The translations under genes were made by a program, and so were the position numbers. Under the pieces are notes generated by a model that saw only the letters and a list, made by a program, of their open reading frames with translations, had not been told where the DNA came from and did no database searches. 19,735 nucleotides of DNA from contig JBLMZJ010000137.1 of the NCBI GenBank assembly GCA_050258735.1, positions 1 to 19,735 on the forward strand, written 5' to 3'. Source of the DNA: Syntrophomonas_A sp050258735 (GTDB taxonomy: Bacteria > Bacillota > Syntrophomonadia > Syntrophomonadales > Syntrophomonadaceae). This document shows, in pieces, positions 1-7,434 of the stretch. Position 1 is the first letter of the stretch. Each line of letters starts with the position of its first letter.

Positions 1-205
1 CGAAGAACAGATATTGAAAATGGTCAAGAGCGGCACGGCTGACATACCCGAAATCGCTGAACGGGGCATATGTTTCAGCGGGCGTTTCCCTGAGCCCCGC
101 AGTATCTATTACATGCATGAATGCGTGATGGACCTACATCACCTGGAACGTCTGGAACGCCTGGGTGAAGTGGTTTGCAATGAAGGAAGGTATTACGCAC
201 GCTGA
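1..205 (+). CDS. C-terminal part of a possible MBL-fold metallohydrolase (partial, 5' end outside window)
   Basis: The reading frame is open from base 2 to the TGA-region stop at 203-205, so this is the tail of a gene that begins before the window; the apparent TTG at 14 and ATG at 20 are probably internal. The 67 visible residues begin EEQILKMVKSG, contain a predicted helix rich in DIPEIAE, and end with LHHLERLERLGEVV followed by a short strand GRYYAR. This layout (a helix with E..IL..V..G, then HL..L...G.V) is what I know from the winged-helix-like C-terminal domain of MBL-fold hydrolases such as the YflN/LACTB2 type. No metal ligands are visible because the catalytic domain lies upstream, so the family call is inference from a short tail. 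The neighbour mug gene is convergent and unrelated. Confidence 0.4.
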   Translation, partial: EEQILKMVKSGTADIPEIAERGICFSGRFPEPRSIYYMHECVMDLHHLERLERLGEVVCNEGRYYAR

Positions 206-278
206 AAATAGCGCTTTAGCCTATCAAGTACAATAAGCTTACAAAATAGCTCGAACAGAGAATGATCCTTTTAAGATG

Positions 279-806
279 CTATTTTTCCTGGGTAAGGCTG
301 CTGGCCAGGACCTGGTAGACAGCGATGATCTCCTCAGTGCTCATTCTCACCAATCCGCTGCTGGAGGGGGCGACAAAATCATACACCCCACCGATCGTGG
401 ATTCTTTCTGAAAACCCCAATCTACAGCTTTTTTGCCGCTATATGACTGGTAGACCCCCTTGCCGACATAGCATACTGTCTCAGGTCTATACCGGGCAAT
501 CTTTTCTGAGAGAATCCGGGCACCGGTCAGGTACTCCTCCCGGCTGATATCAGCGGCGGCCCGGCTGGGACGGGCCACTATGTTCGTAAGACCATAGCCA
601 AGTTCCAACAGGGTCCCGTCTTCTTCAGCCTGGTATAGGCGGGGGGTCAGTCCGGCTTTAAGAAGGATCTTCCAGAAACGGTTAGAGGGGCTGGCAAAGT
701 GATGACCGATTTCTGCTGAACGAAGACCGGGGTTGAAACCGACAAATATTATTTTCAGACCGGGTCTCAAATAATCGGGCAAGTTTTGCAAAGGATGATC
801 AAACAT
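279..806 (-). CDS. mug: Mismatch-specific uracil/thymine-DNA glycosylase (Mug/TDG family)
   Basis: A 175-residue protein that should excise uracil (and ethenocytosine or thymine) from mismatches with guanine, starting base excision repair. Near the N-terminus it has the family motif GFNPGLRS at about residues 23-30, equivalent to the catalytic-pocket motif GINPG of Mug, followed by HHFASPSNRFWKILLKAG, which matches the conserved H-F-x-x-P-x-N-R-F-W block. Near the C-terminus PSSSGLVRMS corresponds to the DNA-intercalating NPSGLSR loop. I start it at the ATG at 806-804 rather than the upstream ATG at 836, because AAAGGAGGG lies just before the internal ATG and the protein then begins MFDHPLQNLP, as family members do. 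An imperfect AT-rich inverted repeat (AAAATAGC/GCTATTTT) overlaps the stop codon. It is transcribed divergently from the cysteine protease. Confidence 0.93.
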   Translation of the reverse strand: MFDHPLQNLPDYLRPGLKIIFVGFNPGLRSAEIGHHFASPSNRFWKILLKAGLTPRLYQAEEDGTLLELGYGLTNIVARPSRAAADISREEYLTGARILSEKIARYRPETVCYVGKGVYQSYSGKKAVDWGFQKESTIGGVYDFVAPSSSGLVRMSTEEIIAVYQVLASSLTQEK

Positions 807-960
807 GTCTGTTCCCTCCTTTCTTTTCAATAGCATACCCAGCCCACCCCGGCGATCTATCCAAACGAAATCCCTTTAATAGTATAACGAAAAATCCAGA
901 CCTGCACCGGCCTCCTCCGGCATATATATAACCTGAGTCAAAGTCAGAGGAGGAAAGGAT

Positions 961-2007
961 ATGTCCTTTGAAAGAGTATATCGTCTACGCCGCCACCTGG
1001 AAGGTTTGACCGGGGAGCATGAAGGCCGGACTGTGCACTGCCGGCCGTCCTCCTTCGATCCCCGCGATTATCAGTACCTGAAGGTGGCGGCCTTCGGAGA
1101 CCAGGAAATCAAGAGAATCGACTACCGGAACCAACTCCCCGTGGTTTTCGACCAGGGGCAGCGGGGAAGCTGTGTGGCCTGCGCCAGCGCCTGGACCGTC
1201 AAAGCCTGGCAGGAAATGAGATCTGGTGATTATCCGCCGGGTGGCTTGTCAGCCGCATTCATTTACACCCTCTGCAAGGAGAAGGATGGAGCACCGGACG
1301 AGGAGGGGACCCAGCCCCGGGTAGCCATGAAGGTAATGCAGAAGAGCGGTGTATGCCCGGAAAAAGTTATGCCCTATGCTGCCTTGACCGATCTGCCCGC
1401 TCCGGAAGTTCCAAATGTACCGGACGAGGCCTGGGGAGCCGCCGAGCCCTTCAGGATAGGAAGCTATGCCCAGCTCTGTGCGGCGGGAGATATCAAACGG
1501 GATCAGACCCTTAGCGCCATGCGTAAGGCCCTGCAGAATGAAGGCCCCTTCCTGATGGCCCTTTTAGTTTGTGACAATTTCAGACCGGACCGGGACAACC
1601 GCCTGCCTTTGCCGCAGGGGCCGGTGCGCGGAGGGCATGCCGTGGGCATAGCTGGTGATATACCGGAGGAGGGATGTCTGATCCTAAGGAATTCCTGGGG
1701 GAGTTCCTGGGGGGACAATGGATACGCTTATCTGCCTTATGATTGGCTCACCAGTCAGGGGGAGTACGGCTGGGACATTTTTGAAGCCTGGACAGCGACA
1801 GATGCAGTCAGCTCACGGTCAGCCGACCGCATTGTAGTAACACCCGGCGCCAATTATATGACAGTGGATGGCTCACGGGTCTCCCTGGCCCATCCGGTGG
1901 GAAGCCGCAATGATACGCTGATGATGTCGGTGTACGACCTGGCGGAGAACATGGGCTACCAGGTAACGGTGGCAGGCAAAAAACTCATCCTGACCAGACT
2001 GGGGTAA
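961..2007 (+). CDS. Papain-family (C1A) cysteine protease with C-terminal stalk-like domain
   Basis: A 348-residue protein with a complete papain-type active site: oxyanion Gln65 in FDQGQRGSCVACASA, nucleophile Cys71, His226 in GGHAVGIAGD and Asn244 in ILRNSWGSSWGDNGY. The catalytic domain spans about residues 45-285. Residues 290-348 (VTPGANYMTVDG...VYDLAENMGYQVTVAGKKLILTR) resemble one half of the copper-amine-oxidase N-terminal-like stalk domain common in Firmicute wall proteins. There is no signal peptide, no transmembrane segment and only a short N-terminal extension rather than an obvious inhibitory propeptide, so an intracellular or non-classically exported enzyme is suggested. The ATG follows AGAGGAGGAAAGGAT, an excellent ribosome binding site. 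It is a single gene ending exactly where a CACAGAT repeat patch begins. Substrate unknown. Confidence 0.9.
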   Translation: MSFERVYRLRRHLEGLTGEHEGRTVHCRPSSFDPRDYQYLKVAAFGDQEIKRIDYRNQLPVVFDQGQRGSCVACASAWTVKAWQEMRSGDYPPGGLSAAFIYTLCKEKDGAPDEEGTQPRVAMKVMQKSGVCPEKVMPYAALTDLPAPEVPNVPDEAWGAAEPFRIGSYAQLCAAGDIKRDQTLSAMRKALQNEGPFLMALLVCDNFRPDRDNRLPLPQGPVRGGHAVGIAGDIPEEGCLILRNSWGSSWGDNGYAYLPYDWLTSQGEYGWDIFEAWTATDAVSSRSADRIVVTPGANYMTVDGSRVSLAHPVGSRNDTLMMSVYDLAENMGYQVTVAGKKLILTRLG

Positions 2008-2268
2008 AGGGGGAATTAACCACAGATACAGACGGATAAGATTTTACCACAGATACACACGCGACCGTAATGGCGCGAAGGCGCATCGTTGTCCCCGGAG
2101 GGGGGATGCCTACGGCGTACGGATAAACACAGATAACTTTGTATTTGGCTATAGTTTGTTTGAGGATTTCGATTTAGTTAAGGTGCATAAGCGAACAAAA
2201 TAGCATTGTTGTATTATTGAGTAATCTGTGTCCATCTGTATACATCTGTGGTTAATCGTTTTCCCCCT
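2008..2268. repeat. CACAGAT-rich inverted-repeat patch between two convergent genes
   Basis: The left edge (2009-2028) carries AGGGGGAATTAACCACAGAT; the right edge, read on the minus strand (2268-2240), carries AGGGGGAAAACGATTAACCACAGAT, so the outermost blocks form an inverted repeat with five extra bases on the right. CACAGATA-like units occur on + near 2021, 2047 and 2127 and inverted as ATCTGTG/ATCTGTA near 2224, 2233 and 2243. The interior has a GC-rich core with GCGC-gaag-GCGC (2073-2084) and a GCATC...GATGC hairpin (2083-2109). The patch begins right after the protease stop codon and its right end supplies the TAA stop (2252-2254) of the YaiI gene. No open reading frame inside is convincing. 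It resembles a small non-coding repeat (MITE- or REP-like), or a two-way terminator region; which is unresolved. Confidence 0.6.
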
Positions 2269-2692
2269 CCAGCATTCGCAGGAGGGTGCGTTCAAAACGC
2301 TGGTCGTCGTCGGGGCTGCGCTTGCGGGGGCCCCTGGTCCTCCCGCCGGACCGGCGAACTTTGGCTTTGACCTCACGTTCTTCGAGCAGGAAGTCCATAG
2401 TCTGATCATTGTACTCACGCCCGACCGGGCTGAGCGGGCGCGCGCCTCTTCCCAACAGCATAGCCGCCAGGCCCCAGTCCTGAGTCACCACGATATCTTG
2501 CGCTTCAGACAGGTTCATCAGCTTGATATCTGCTTCCTGGGATGCATTGCCGACCACCACATGATGGTCGGAATCGATGTTATGATTGAAACTGGCCACC
2601 GTCCATACCGGGATCCCTTTTTGGTTTCCCAACTTTAAACAGAGCTGCAGGACTGAACGGGGACAGGCATCGGCGTCCACCAGTATTTTCAT
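2252..2692 (-). CDS. YaiI/YqxD family protein (DUF188, UPF0178)
   Basis: A 146-residue protein of the YaiI/YqxD family, a conserved group structurally related to PIN-like nucleases whose biochemical role is not established. The family hallmarks are clear: N-terminal ILVDADACPRSV, central VVVGNASQEADIKLMNL (usual form ...G.d.aD..I), IVVTQDWGLAAMLLGRGA and RPLSPVGREYNDQTMDFLL. The C-terminus is basic (KVRRSGGRTRGPRKR) and then acidic, as in relatives. The start ATG has AGGAGG with the right spacing. A minus-strand promoter is visible at 2774-2746. Its last codons and stop lie inside the outer inverted-repeat block of the CACAGAT patch, so the exact C-terminus (GEND) may have been set by the repeat. 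Confidence 0.92.
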   Translation of the reverse strand: MKILVDADACPRSVLQLCLKLGNQKGIPVWTVASFNHNIDSDHHVVVGNASQEADIKLMNLSEAQDIVVTQDWGLAAMLLGRGARPLSPVGREYNDQTMDFLLEEREVKAKVRRSGGRTRGPRKRSPDDDQRFERTLLRMLEGEND

Positions 2693-2745
2693 AGCTTACC
2701 TCCTGGATGGTCAGGTTTCATAAGCTTTGCCTGATATTATAGCCT

Positions 2746-2774
2746 ATTATACGAAATGCTGAACGAAAGCCCAA
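2746..2774 (-). promoter_or_regulatory. Promoter for the YaiI/YqxD gene
   Basis: On the minus strand a TTGGGC box (2774-2769) is followed after 17 bases by a perfect TATAAT (2751-2746), 54 bases upstream of the start codon. A second TATAAT copy lies at 2741-2736 but has no matching -35 box. Confidence 0.55.
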
Positions 2775-2786
2775 GGATATACTAAT

Positions 2787-2805
2787 CTGATATCGAATAT
2801 ATCAG
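2787..2805. promoter_or_regulatory. Short perfect inverted repeat upstream of the EEP-family gene
   Basis: CTGATAT-cgaat-ATATCAG is a perfect 7-bp inverted repeat with a 5-bp spacer, about 27 bases before the TTG start at 2832. Its position in the divergent intergenic region suits an operator or a short 5' leader hairpin. No regulator can be assigned. Confidence 0.35.
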
Positions 2806-2831
2806 TACCAATATGAGAGGGGGTAGGTAGT

Positions 2832-3530
2832 TTGCCGGTAATTCGTGTGGTAACTTACAACATACAACACGGCTGCGACCTTGCCGGGTCGCTGGATCTG
2901 AACCGATGTCTCCGGGAATTGGCTGATCTCAAACCGGACATAGTGGCCCTGCAGGAGATCGACCGTCATCGCTGGAGCACACGCCTGCAGGATCAGGTCA
3001 GATTTATGGCGGGTAAAATGGGCATGAGGTATGCTTACGGAGCGGTCAGGAATTATCGCCCGGGTTCTTATGGAAATGCCATCCTCTCTCGTTTTCCTAT
3101 CCAATATACTGCAAACCATATAATGACTCCCGATACCGACCGCCGCTGCTGCCTGGAAGCAGGCATCCTGGTCGGAAAAACTGCGGTAAAGGTTCTGGCT
3201 GTGCATCTGGGACTGAAATCGGCTGACCGCGTGCAGCAGGTACAGACTACGATCATTCCGCTGGTGCAGGGTGTAGAGCAGCCTTATATCCTGGCGGGAG
3301 ATTTCAATGCCTCCGCTGGCTACCGGGAAATACTTATAGTAAAGGATAATATGGAGGACTCGTTCGCCGTCAACAGCGGAAAAGAACAGAATACCTTTCC
3401 ATCAGACCGCCCCACCATCCGTATAGATTATATTTTTACAGCCAATTGTCAGGCCGGGGATTGCCGCATCATCTCCCCGGCTTGTGCCTCTGACCACCTG
3501 CCGGTGCTGGCTGATATCTACCTGCCCTGA
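2832..3530 (+). CDS. Endonuclease/exonuclease/phosphatase (EEP) family protein
   Basis: A 232-residue metal-dependent phosphodiesterase or phosphatase of the DNase I/ExoIII/sphingomyelinase fold. All EEP landmarks are present in order: VVTYNIQHG (residues 6-14, Asn for metal), IVALQEIDRH (catalytic Glu), GSYGNAILSRFPI, VLAVHLGLKS (catalytic His), ILAGDFNAS (Asp/Asn), RIDYIF and the final SDHLPVLADI (Asp-His pair). The sequence therefore looks fully active. There is no signal peptide, so it is probably cytoplasmic; substrate could be nucleic acid, a phosphoinositide-like lipid or a nucleotide, and the sequence does not decide. The start is a TTG preceded by AGAGGGGG; no ATG exists before the conserved YNIQHG motif. 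Confidence 0.88.
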   Translation: MPVIRVVTYNIQHGCDLAGSLDLNRCLRELADLKPDIVALQEIDRHRWSTRLQDQVRFMAGKMGMRYAYGAVRNYRPGSYGNAILSRFPIQYTANHIMTPDTDRRCCLEAGILVGKTAVKVLAVHLGLKSADRVQQVQTTIIPLVQGVEQPYILAGDFNASAGYREILIVKDNMEDSFAVNSGKEQNTFPSDRPTIRIDYIFTANCQAGDCRIISPACASDHLPVLADIYLP

Positions 3531-3671
3531 TCCCCTTTGAAATTTAGTCTATGACTGCTGACTTTACCTTATGATTTTTGCCTGGTGTGCGGACTGATCC
3601 ATTAAGTACAAGCTGAAAGCAGCTGGATCCCTGTTTATGCTGTTTAAAATGCAGGTAACCGGCCCCCGGAC

Positions 3672-3700
3672 TTCAGAAAATATGATATATTGTCGATAAT
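3672..3700 (+). promoter_or_regulatory. Possible promoter for the diguanylate cyclase gene
   Basis: TTCAGA (3672-3677), a 17-base spacer and GATAAT (3695-3700) lie 37 bases upstream of the ATG at 3738. Both boxes are moderate matches to the sigma-A consensus. The rest of 3531-3737 shows nothing I can assign. Confidence 0.35.
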
Positions 3701-3737
3701 AATAACGTGTGGATTTTGGTGAAGAACGGAGAGTTTT

Positions 3738-4790
3738 ATGTTGCTTAGCTGCGCCTGTTTTCTCCCTGATACATATATCTGCGCTTTTATGACCCCCCAG
3801 CCCGGTATGGAGGTCGTTGTATACCTGGGCCTGGCAGCGGTCCTTGCACTGACTGCTTATAAGTATATCCGCGATTTTTCTCGCCGTTCGGCTTCGAGTG
3901 CCAATGAAAACCTGAAAACCATACTGCAGCATTTGAACATAATTACCTGGTCCTATGACATGGCCTCCAAAAGCTATTCGATCTCCTCCGGGACGGAGAA
4001 GCTCTGCGGATACAGCGCCAAGGAGCTCATAAGCCGTCCGGACCTGTGGAAGAGACTGGTCCATCCCTATGACATGCCGCGGGTGCGCGAAGCAGAATCA
4101 GATCTCCGGGCTGGTAAAAAGATCATGCTGGAACACCGCATCCTGTTCCCGGACGGCAGCAGCCGCTGGGTCCATAACCTGGCCATGCCCCTGCGCGATG
4201 ATAAGGGAAGGTTATACCGTATGGAAGGCATCATGATTGATGTCACCGAGCAGAAGGAACAAGAGGAGAGGATGAAACACCTGGCCTTCTACGACGTTCT
4301 GACCGGCCTGCCCAATCGGAGCATGTTCGAAAACTACTTCAGCAATTTCGTTACCCGGGGGAAATTCTTTGAACAGAAGATGGCAGTCGTTTTTATCGAC
4401 CTTGATGCTTTTAAACTCGTAAATGATGAACTCGGGCATGACGCCGGAGATGTGGTCCTGAAACAGGCAGCCCAGCGCATGAAGTCATTGCTGCGAGGAT
4501 GTGATCTATTGTCGCGTTTGGGCGGAGACGAATTCGTAGCCCTGCTCACCCGCATACAGGATGATTCACCGGCGCTGGTGGGTAAGAGGATCGTAGAGGC
4601 CTTCTGGGAGCCTTTTGAGATAAATGGATACAGCCTAAATATCGGAGTGAGTGTTGGGATCAGCATCTATCCTGATGACGGGACCGACCTGGAATCATTG
4701 ATCAAACATGCCGATGAAGCAATGTACATGGCAAAACGCCGGGGAAAAAACACCAGCTGCCTCTATAACCCGAGCAGCCTCCATAAATAA
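3738..4790 (+). CDS. Membrane-anchored PAS-GGDEF diguanylate cyclase
   Basis: A 350-residue protein predicted to make c-di-GMP from two GTP. Residues about 24-41 form one hydrophobic segment (VVVYLGLAAVLALTAYKY), so it is probably tethered to the membrane. Residues 65-172 are a PAS_3-type sensor (ITWSYDMASKSYSIS..., HPYDMPRV, HRILFPDGSSRWV, GIMIDVTEQK) leading into the GGDEF domain (HLAFYDVLTGLPNR at 181-194). The active site GGDEF is at 262-266, and the RxxD inhibitory site (RGCD, 253-256) lies exactly five residues before it, so product feedback inhibition is expected. The ATG at 3738 has GGAGAG upstream; a shorter start at the Met at residue 18 would keep the membrane segment. It sits 27 bases before the sensor kinase gene on the same strand, so they are probably co-transcribed. 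Confidence 0.93.
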   Translation: MLLSCACFLPDTYICAFMTPQPGMEVVVYLGLAAVLALTAYKYIRDFSRRSASSANENLKTILQHLNIITWSYDMASKSYSISSGTEKLCGYSAKELISRPDLWKRLVHPYDMPRVREAESDLRAGKKIMLEHRILFPDGSSRWVHNLAMPLRDDKGRLYRMEGIMIDVTEQKEQEERMKHLAFYDVLTGLPNRSMFENYFSNFVTRGKFFEQKMAVVFIDLDAFKLVNDELGHDAGDVVLKQAAQRMKSLLRGCDLLSRLGGDEFVALLTRIQDDSPALVGKRIVEAFWEPFEINGYSLNIGVSVGISIYPDDGTDLESLIKHADEAMYMAKRRGKNTSCLYNPSSLHK

Positions 4791-4817
4791 ACGCGGGGCG
4801 GTTCAGGAGGATTCGCC

Positions 4818-6071
4818 ATGAATTACAAACTCAGTGATCTGATAGAGCTCGATCCTCTGGAAAAACTGGTCGATCATTTTTCCAGGATAATCGGCCTTCC
4901 CCTTGCCATCACCAATGCTGACGGCAAACTGTTGCTTCGCCGGGGCGGAGAAGATCTCTGCCTGAAATTCCATCGCACCAACGGGTTAAGCCTGCAGCGC
5001 TGCCTAAAAAGCGATGCCCTGATCATGGAACGCTGGCGGGAGGGGCCCTATATTGGCTACCGCTGCCTGAATGGTCTGATGGAATATGCGGCTCCGATCG
5101 TTGTAGAAAATCAGCATATGGGGACGGTTTTTACCGGGCAGATATTGCACGAACCGCCGGATGAGAGCTATTTTAGGCGTCAGGCCGCCGAGCTCGGTTT
5201 CCCGATGGACAAATACATGGCGGCCTTGCGGCGGGTCCCCATCATCCCCAAACCCATGGTCGAACCGTTTATCATGTTTCTGGCGCATTTTGGCGAGGTT
5301 TTGGCGGTTATGGGACTGGATCGACTCCGCCTGCTGGAGACTCAGAAATCCTTGCTCGAAGCCCAGGAGCTCATGGAAGATAAGATCCGTGAGCGCACGG
5401 CCGAATTACATGAGATGGGGCTGAAGATGCAGAACCTGTCCCGGGAATTAATGAGGGTGCAGGAGGATGAACGGCGGCGTCTCGCCAGAGAACTCCATGA
5501 CGAGGTGGGACAGGCGCTGACTGTAGTCAAGATCAACCTGCAGTCACTGCTGCAGACCAATGAATTGCCCCCGGAACGCTTGCAGGACAGCATAAATATA
5601 GTCGACGATACCCTGCAGGATATACGCAATCTGGCCATGTCGCTGCGACCGGCTCTCCTCGACGATCTCGGCCTGGATGCCGCTCTGCACAATTACCTGG
5701 CTACTTACAGCCAGCGCACAGGTCTGGCTACCGAGCTCAATTGCTGCCTGGACGGAAAGAGACTGTCCAGGGATTTGGAAACAGCCTGTTTCAGAGTAAC
5801 GCAGGAGGCCCTGACCAATGTGCTGCGCCATTCACATGCCAGCCTGGTGCGGGTGGGTGTTTCCACAGCAGATTCCGAGCTGCTGCTGACAATTTCTGAT
5901 GATGGCCGGGGCTTCGATGTTACCGCCGCTACTGGTACTCAGGGCAAAAGTATGGGGCTGCTGGGCATGAGAGAACGTGCAGCGCAAATCGGCGGGCATA
6001 TGTATATCGAATCCAAGCCAGGCGGTGGTGGTACGAGAGTAGTTGCTGTTTTTCCGCTGCTTGAGGAATAG
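4818..6071 (+). CDS. PocR-domain NarL-type sensor histidine kinase
   Basis: A 417-residue soluble kinase. Residues about 5-165 match the PocR ligand-binding domain (LIELDPLEKLVDHFSRIIGLPLAI..., a Cys/His-bearing middle and GTVFTGQIL). Residues 170-205 form a coiled coil. Residues 209-275 are the HisKA_3 dimerisation and phosphoacceptor domain, with ERRRLARELHDEVGQAL and phospho-accepting His227. Residues 325-417 are the HATPase domain: N-box QEALTNVLRHSHA, G1 box DDGRGF (361-366) and G2 box GLLGMRERAAQIGG (380-393). No membrane segment is visible, so the signal is likely a cytoplasmic small molecule; PocR domains are known or predicted to bind diols or other small hydrocarbon derivatives. The start has AGGAGG 7-8 bases upstream. 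The cognate regulator follows directly. Confidence 0.93.
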   Translation: MNYKLSDLIELDPLEKLVDHFSRIIGLPLAITNADGKLLLRRGGEDLCLKFHRTNGLSLQRCLKSDALIMERWREGPYIGYRCLNGLMEYAAPIVVENQHMGTVFTGQILHEPPDESYFRRQAAELGFPMDKYMAALRRVPIIPKPMVEPFIMFLAHFGEVLAVMGLDRLRLLETQKSLLEAQELMEDKIRERTAELHEMGLKMQNLSRELMRVQEDERRRLARELHDEVGQALTVVKINLQSLLQTNELPPERLQDSINIVDDTLQDIRNLAMSLRPALLDDLGLDAALHNYLATYSQRTGLATELNCCLDGKRLSRDLETACFRVTQEALTNVLRHSHASLVRVGVSTADSELLLTISDDGRGFDVTAATGTQGKSMGLLGMRERAAQIGGHMYIESKPGGGGTRVVAVFPLLEE

Positions 6072-6088
6072 AAATGGAGGAAGGCAGG

Positions 6089-6742
6089 ATGGGAGCACTC
6101 AGGGTAATCATAGCTGATGATCATCGCCTGGTGCGGGCAGGCATCCGCTCCTTGCTGGAGGAGCTCACCGATGTGGAAGTAATAGCTGAGGCCGGGAACG
6201 GAAGTGAACTTCTAGAACTGGTCAAGGCCAACCAACCTGATCTGGTGCTGGCCGATATCGCCATGCCGGAGATGAACGGTCTGGAAGCCGCGGCCGCCAT
6301 CGCCGCCAACCATCCTTGTATCAAGGTCATCATACTCTCTATGTATGCCAGTGAGGAATATGTCTGGCGCGCTTTTGAGGCTGGAGCCGGCGGCTATCTT
6401 CTAAAAGACGCCGCTCCGGTGGAACTCGAACTCTCTATCAGGACGGTCATGAACGGCTCCAAATACATGAGCCCGGTCGTTTCTGAGCAGGTGGTGGGTG
6501 ATTACGTTCGCAACAGTTCCGGCGGCGTGAGCTGGAAAGAAATGCTGACTCCGCGCCAGCGAGAGGTCTGGCAGCTTATAGCCGAAGGCAACAACACCAA
6601 AGACATAGCTGCAAAGCTGGCGATAAGCCCCAAGACGGTAGAGACCCATCGGCTGCAGCTGATGGAGCGGCTTGGTGTCTATGACGTAGTAGGCCTGGTC
6701 AAGTTAGCTATAAAAGCCGGCCTGATCGCTCCCCGCGATTGA
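6089..6742 (+). CDS. NarL/LuxR-type response regulator
   Basis: A 217-residue transcription regulator. The receiver domain (1-120) has the acidic pair in VIIADDHRLVRAG, the phosphorylation site Asp56 (VLADIAMPEM), the Ser in IILSMYASEEY and Lys in GGYLLKDAAP. Residues 150-215 are a LuxR-type helix-turn-helix (LTPRQREVWQLIAEGNNTKDIA...SPKTVETHRLQLMERLG). It should be phosphorylated by the HisKA_3 kinase encoded just before it. Start choice: the ATG at 6089 has GGAGG eight bases upstream and gives the usual N-terminus; the ATG at 6074, five codons earlier, has GAGGAA before it and is an alternative. The gap to the kinase stop is tiny (17 bases, or 2 with the upstream start), so translation may be coupled. 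Confidence 0.95.
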   Translation: MGALRVIIADDHRLVRAGIRSLLEELTDVEVIAEAGNGSELLELVKANQPDLVLADIAMPEMNGLEAAAAIAANHPCIKVIILSMYASEEYVWRAFEAGAGGYLLKDAAPVELELSIRTVMNGSKYMSPVVSEQVVGDYVRNSSGGVSWKEMLTPRQREVWQLIAEGNNTKDIAAKLAISPKTVETHRLQLMERLGVYDVVGLVKLAIKAGLIAPRD

Positions 6743-6854
6743 ACATGCAACGGATATTCCTTTCTTGATGCAATCTTTCTCCGAAAAAACAGGCCAGAAA
6801 TATACCTAGGTTAATCTAAGCAATTTACTGATACCCGGACTTGTCCAGCTGCCC

Positions 6855-6860
6855 TATAAT
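6855..6860 (+). promoter_or_regulatory. -10 box (TATAAT) upstream of the phasin-like gene
   Basis: A perfect TATAAT lies 94 bases before the ATG at 6954. I see no good -35 hexamer at the right spacing, and no sigma-54 GG/GC pair, so the promoter call rests on the -10 box and its position alone. Confidence 0.3.
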
Positions 6861-6953
6861 GAATCTTACCCACCGGGTTTACAGGTGGGAGAGAAGCATT
6901 TGGTCAGGGACATGACCAGGGCAATAGAATGTTTTTTAAGGGAGGAATTATTA

Positions 6954-7346
6954 ATGTCCGGATTTGACAAAGTATCTGAAAACCCCATGACCCGCAGTCT
7001 GCAAATGGCATCCGACATGATGTCCAAAAGCACTGACATGTGGCAGAACTATCCTGCCATGTTATCCAGGGCCTGTGAACAATACGCGGAAATGAGCGCA
7101 AAGCAACTGAGCTTCCTGCAACAGCAGCAGACCGCCGTGATCGAGACCTATGGCCGGATGATGAAGGAAATGTGCAATAGCATGAATATCATGGCCAATT
7201 CCATTCAGGATATCCAGGTCCCGGCCGCGGAAAATGCACAGCTTCCCGGCTTCCTCAGTTATTTTGAAATGGCCAAGCAGGTGGAGGACCTGACCCGGCG
7301 TCTTATGGAATTCACCACCGCACCGCTCAAAACAGAAGCAAAATAG
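6954..7346 (+). CDS. Small phasin-like, Met/Gln-rich helical protein (function unknown)
   Basis: A 130-residue protein that is almost entirely predicted amphipathic helix, rich in Met, Gln and Ala (PMTRSLQMASDMMSKS, LSFLQQQQTAVIETYGRMM, FEMAKQVEDLTRRLMEF). It has no signal peptide or membrane segment. This composition and size are typical of phasins and of the PhaE-like proteins that coat polyhydroxyalkanoate granules, and some syntrophic Clostridia make such polymers, but I see no decisive motif and no pha gene nearby, so the function is inference. The start at 6954 is chosen because GGGAGGAATTATTA immediately precedes the ATG; the frame is open upstream to a GTG at 6885 but without a ribosome binding site. 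It stands alone between the response regulator and a gene-free region. Confidence 0.75.
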   Translation: MSGFDKVSENPMTRSLQMASDMMSKSTDMWQNYPAMLSRACEQYAEMSAKQLSFLQQQQTAVIETYGRMMKEMCNSMNIMANSIQDIQVPAAENAQLPGFLSYFEMAKQVEDLTRRLMEFTTAPLKTEAK

Positions 7347-7434
7347 CAGAGAATGCTCTCTCATCCCGGCGATGAGCAGGATCACCGTCTTAAGGCAAAA
7401 TCAGACCGTTAAAAAATGCGAATCTCATTGTTAC

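Noticed and set aside
2008..2268. CRISPR array
   Set aside because: CACAGAT units are short, occur in both orientations and are not regularly spaced; there are no cas genes.
2228..2638. A 136-codon plus-strand frame opposite the YaiI/YqxD gene
   Set aside because: The minus strand encodes a clear family member over the same bases with a good start; the plus-strand product is low-similarity and begins in the repeat patch.
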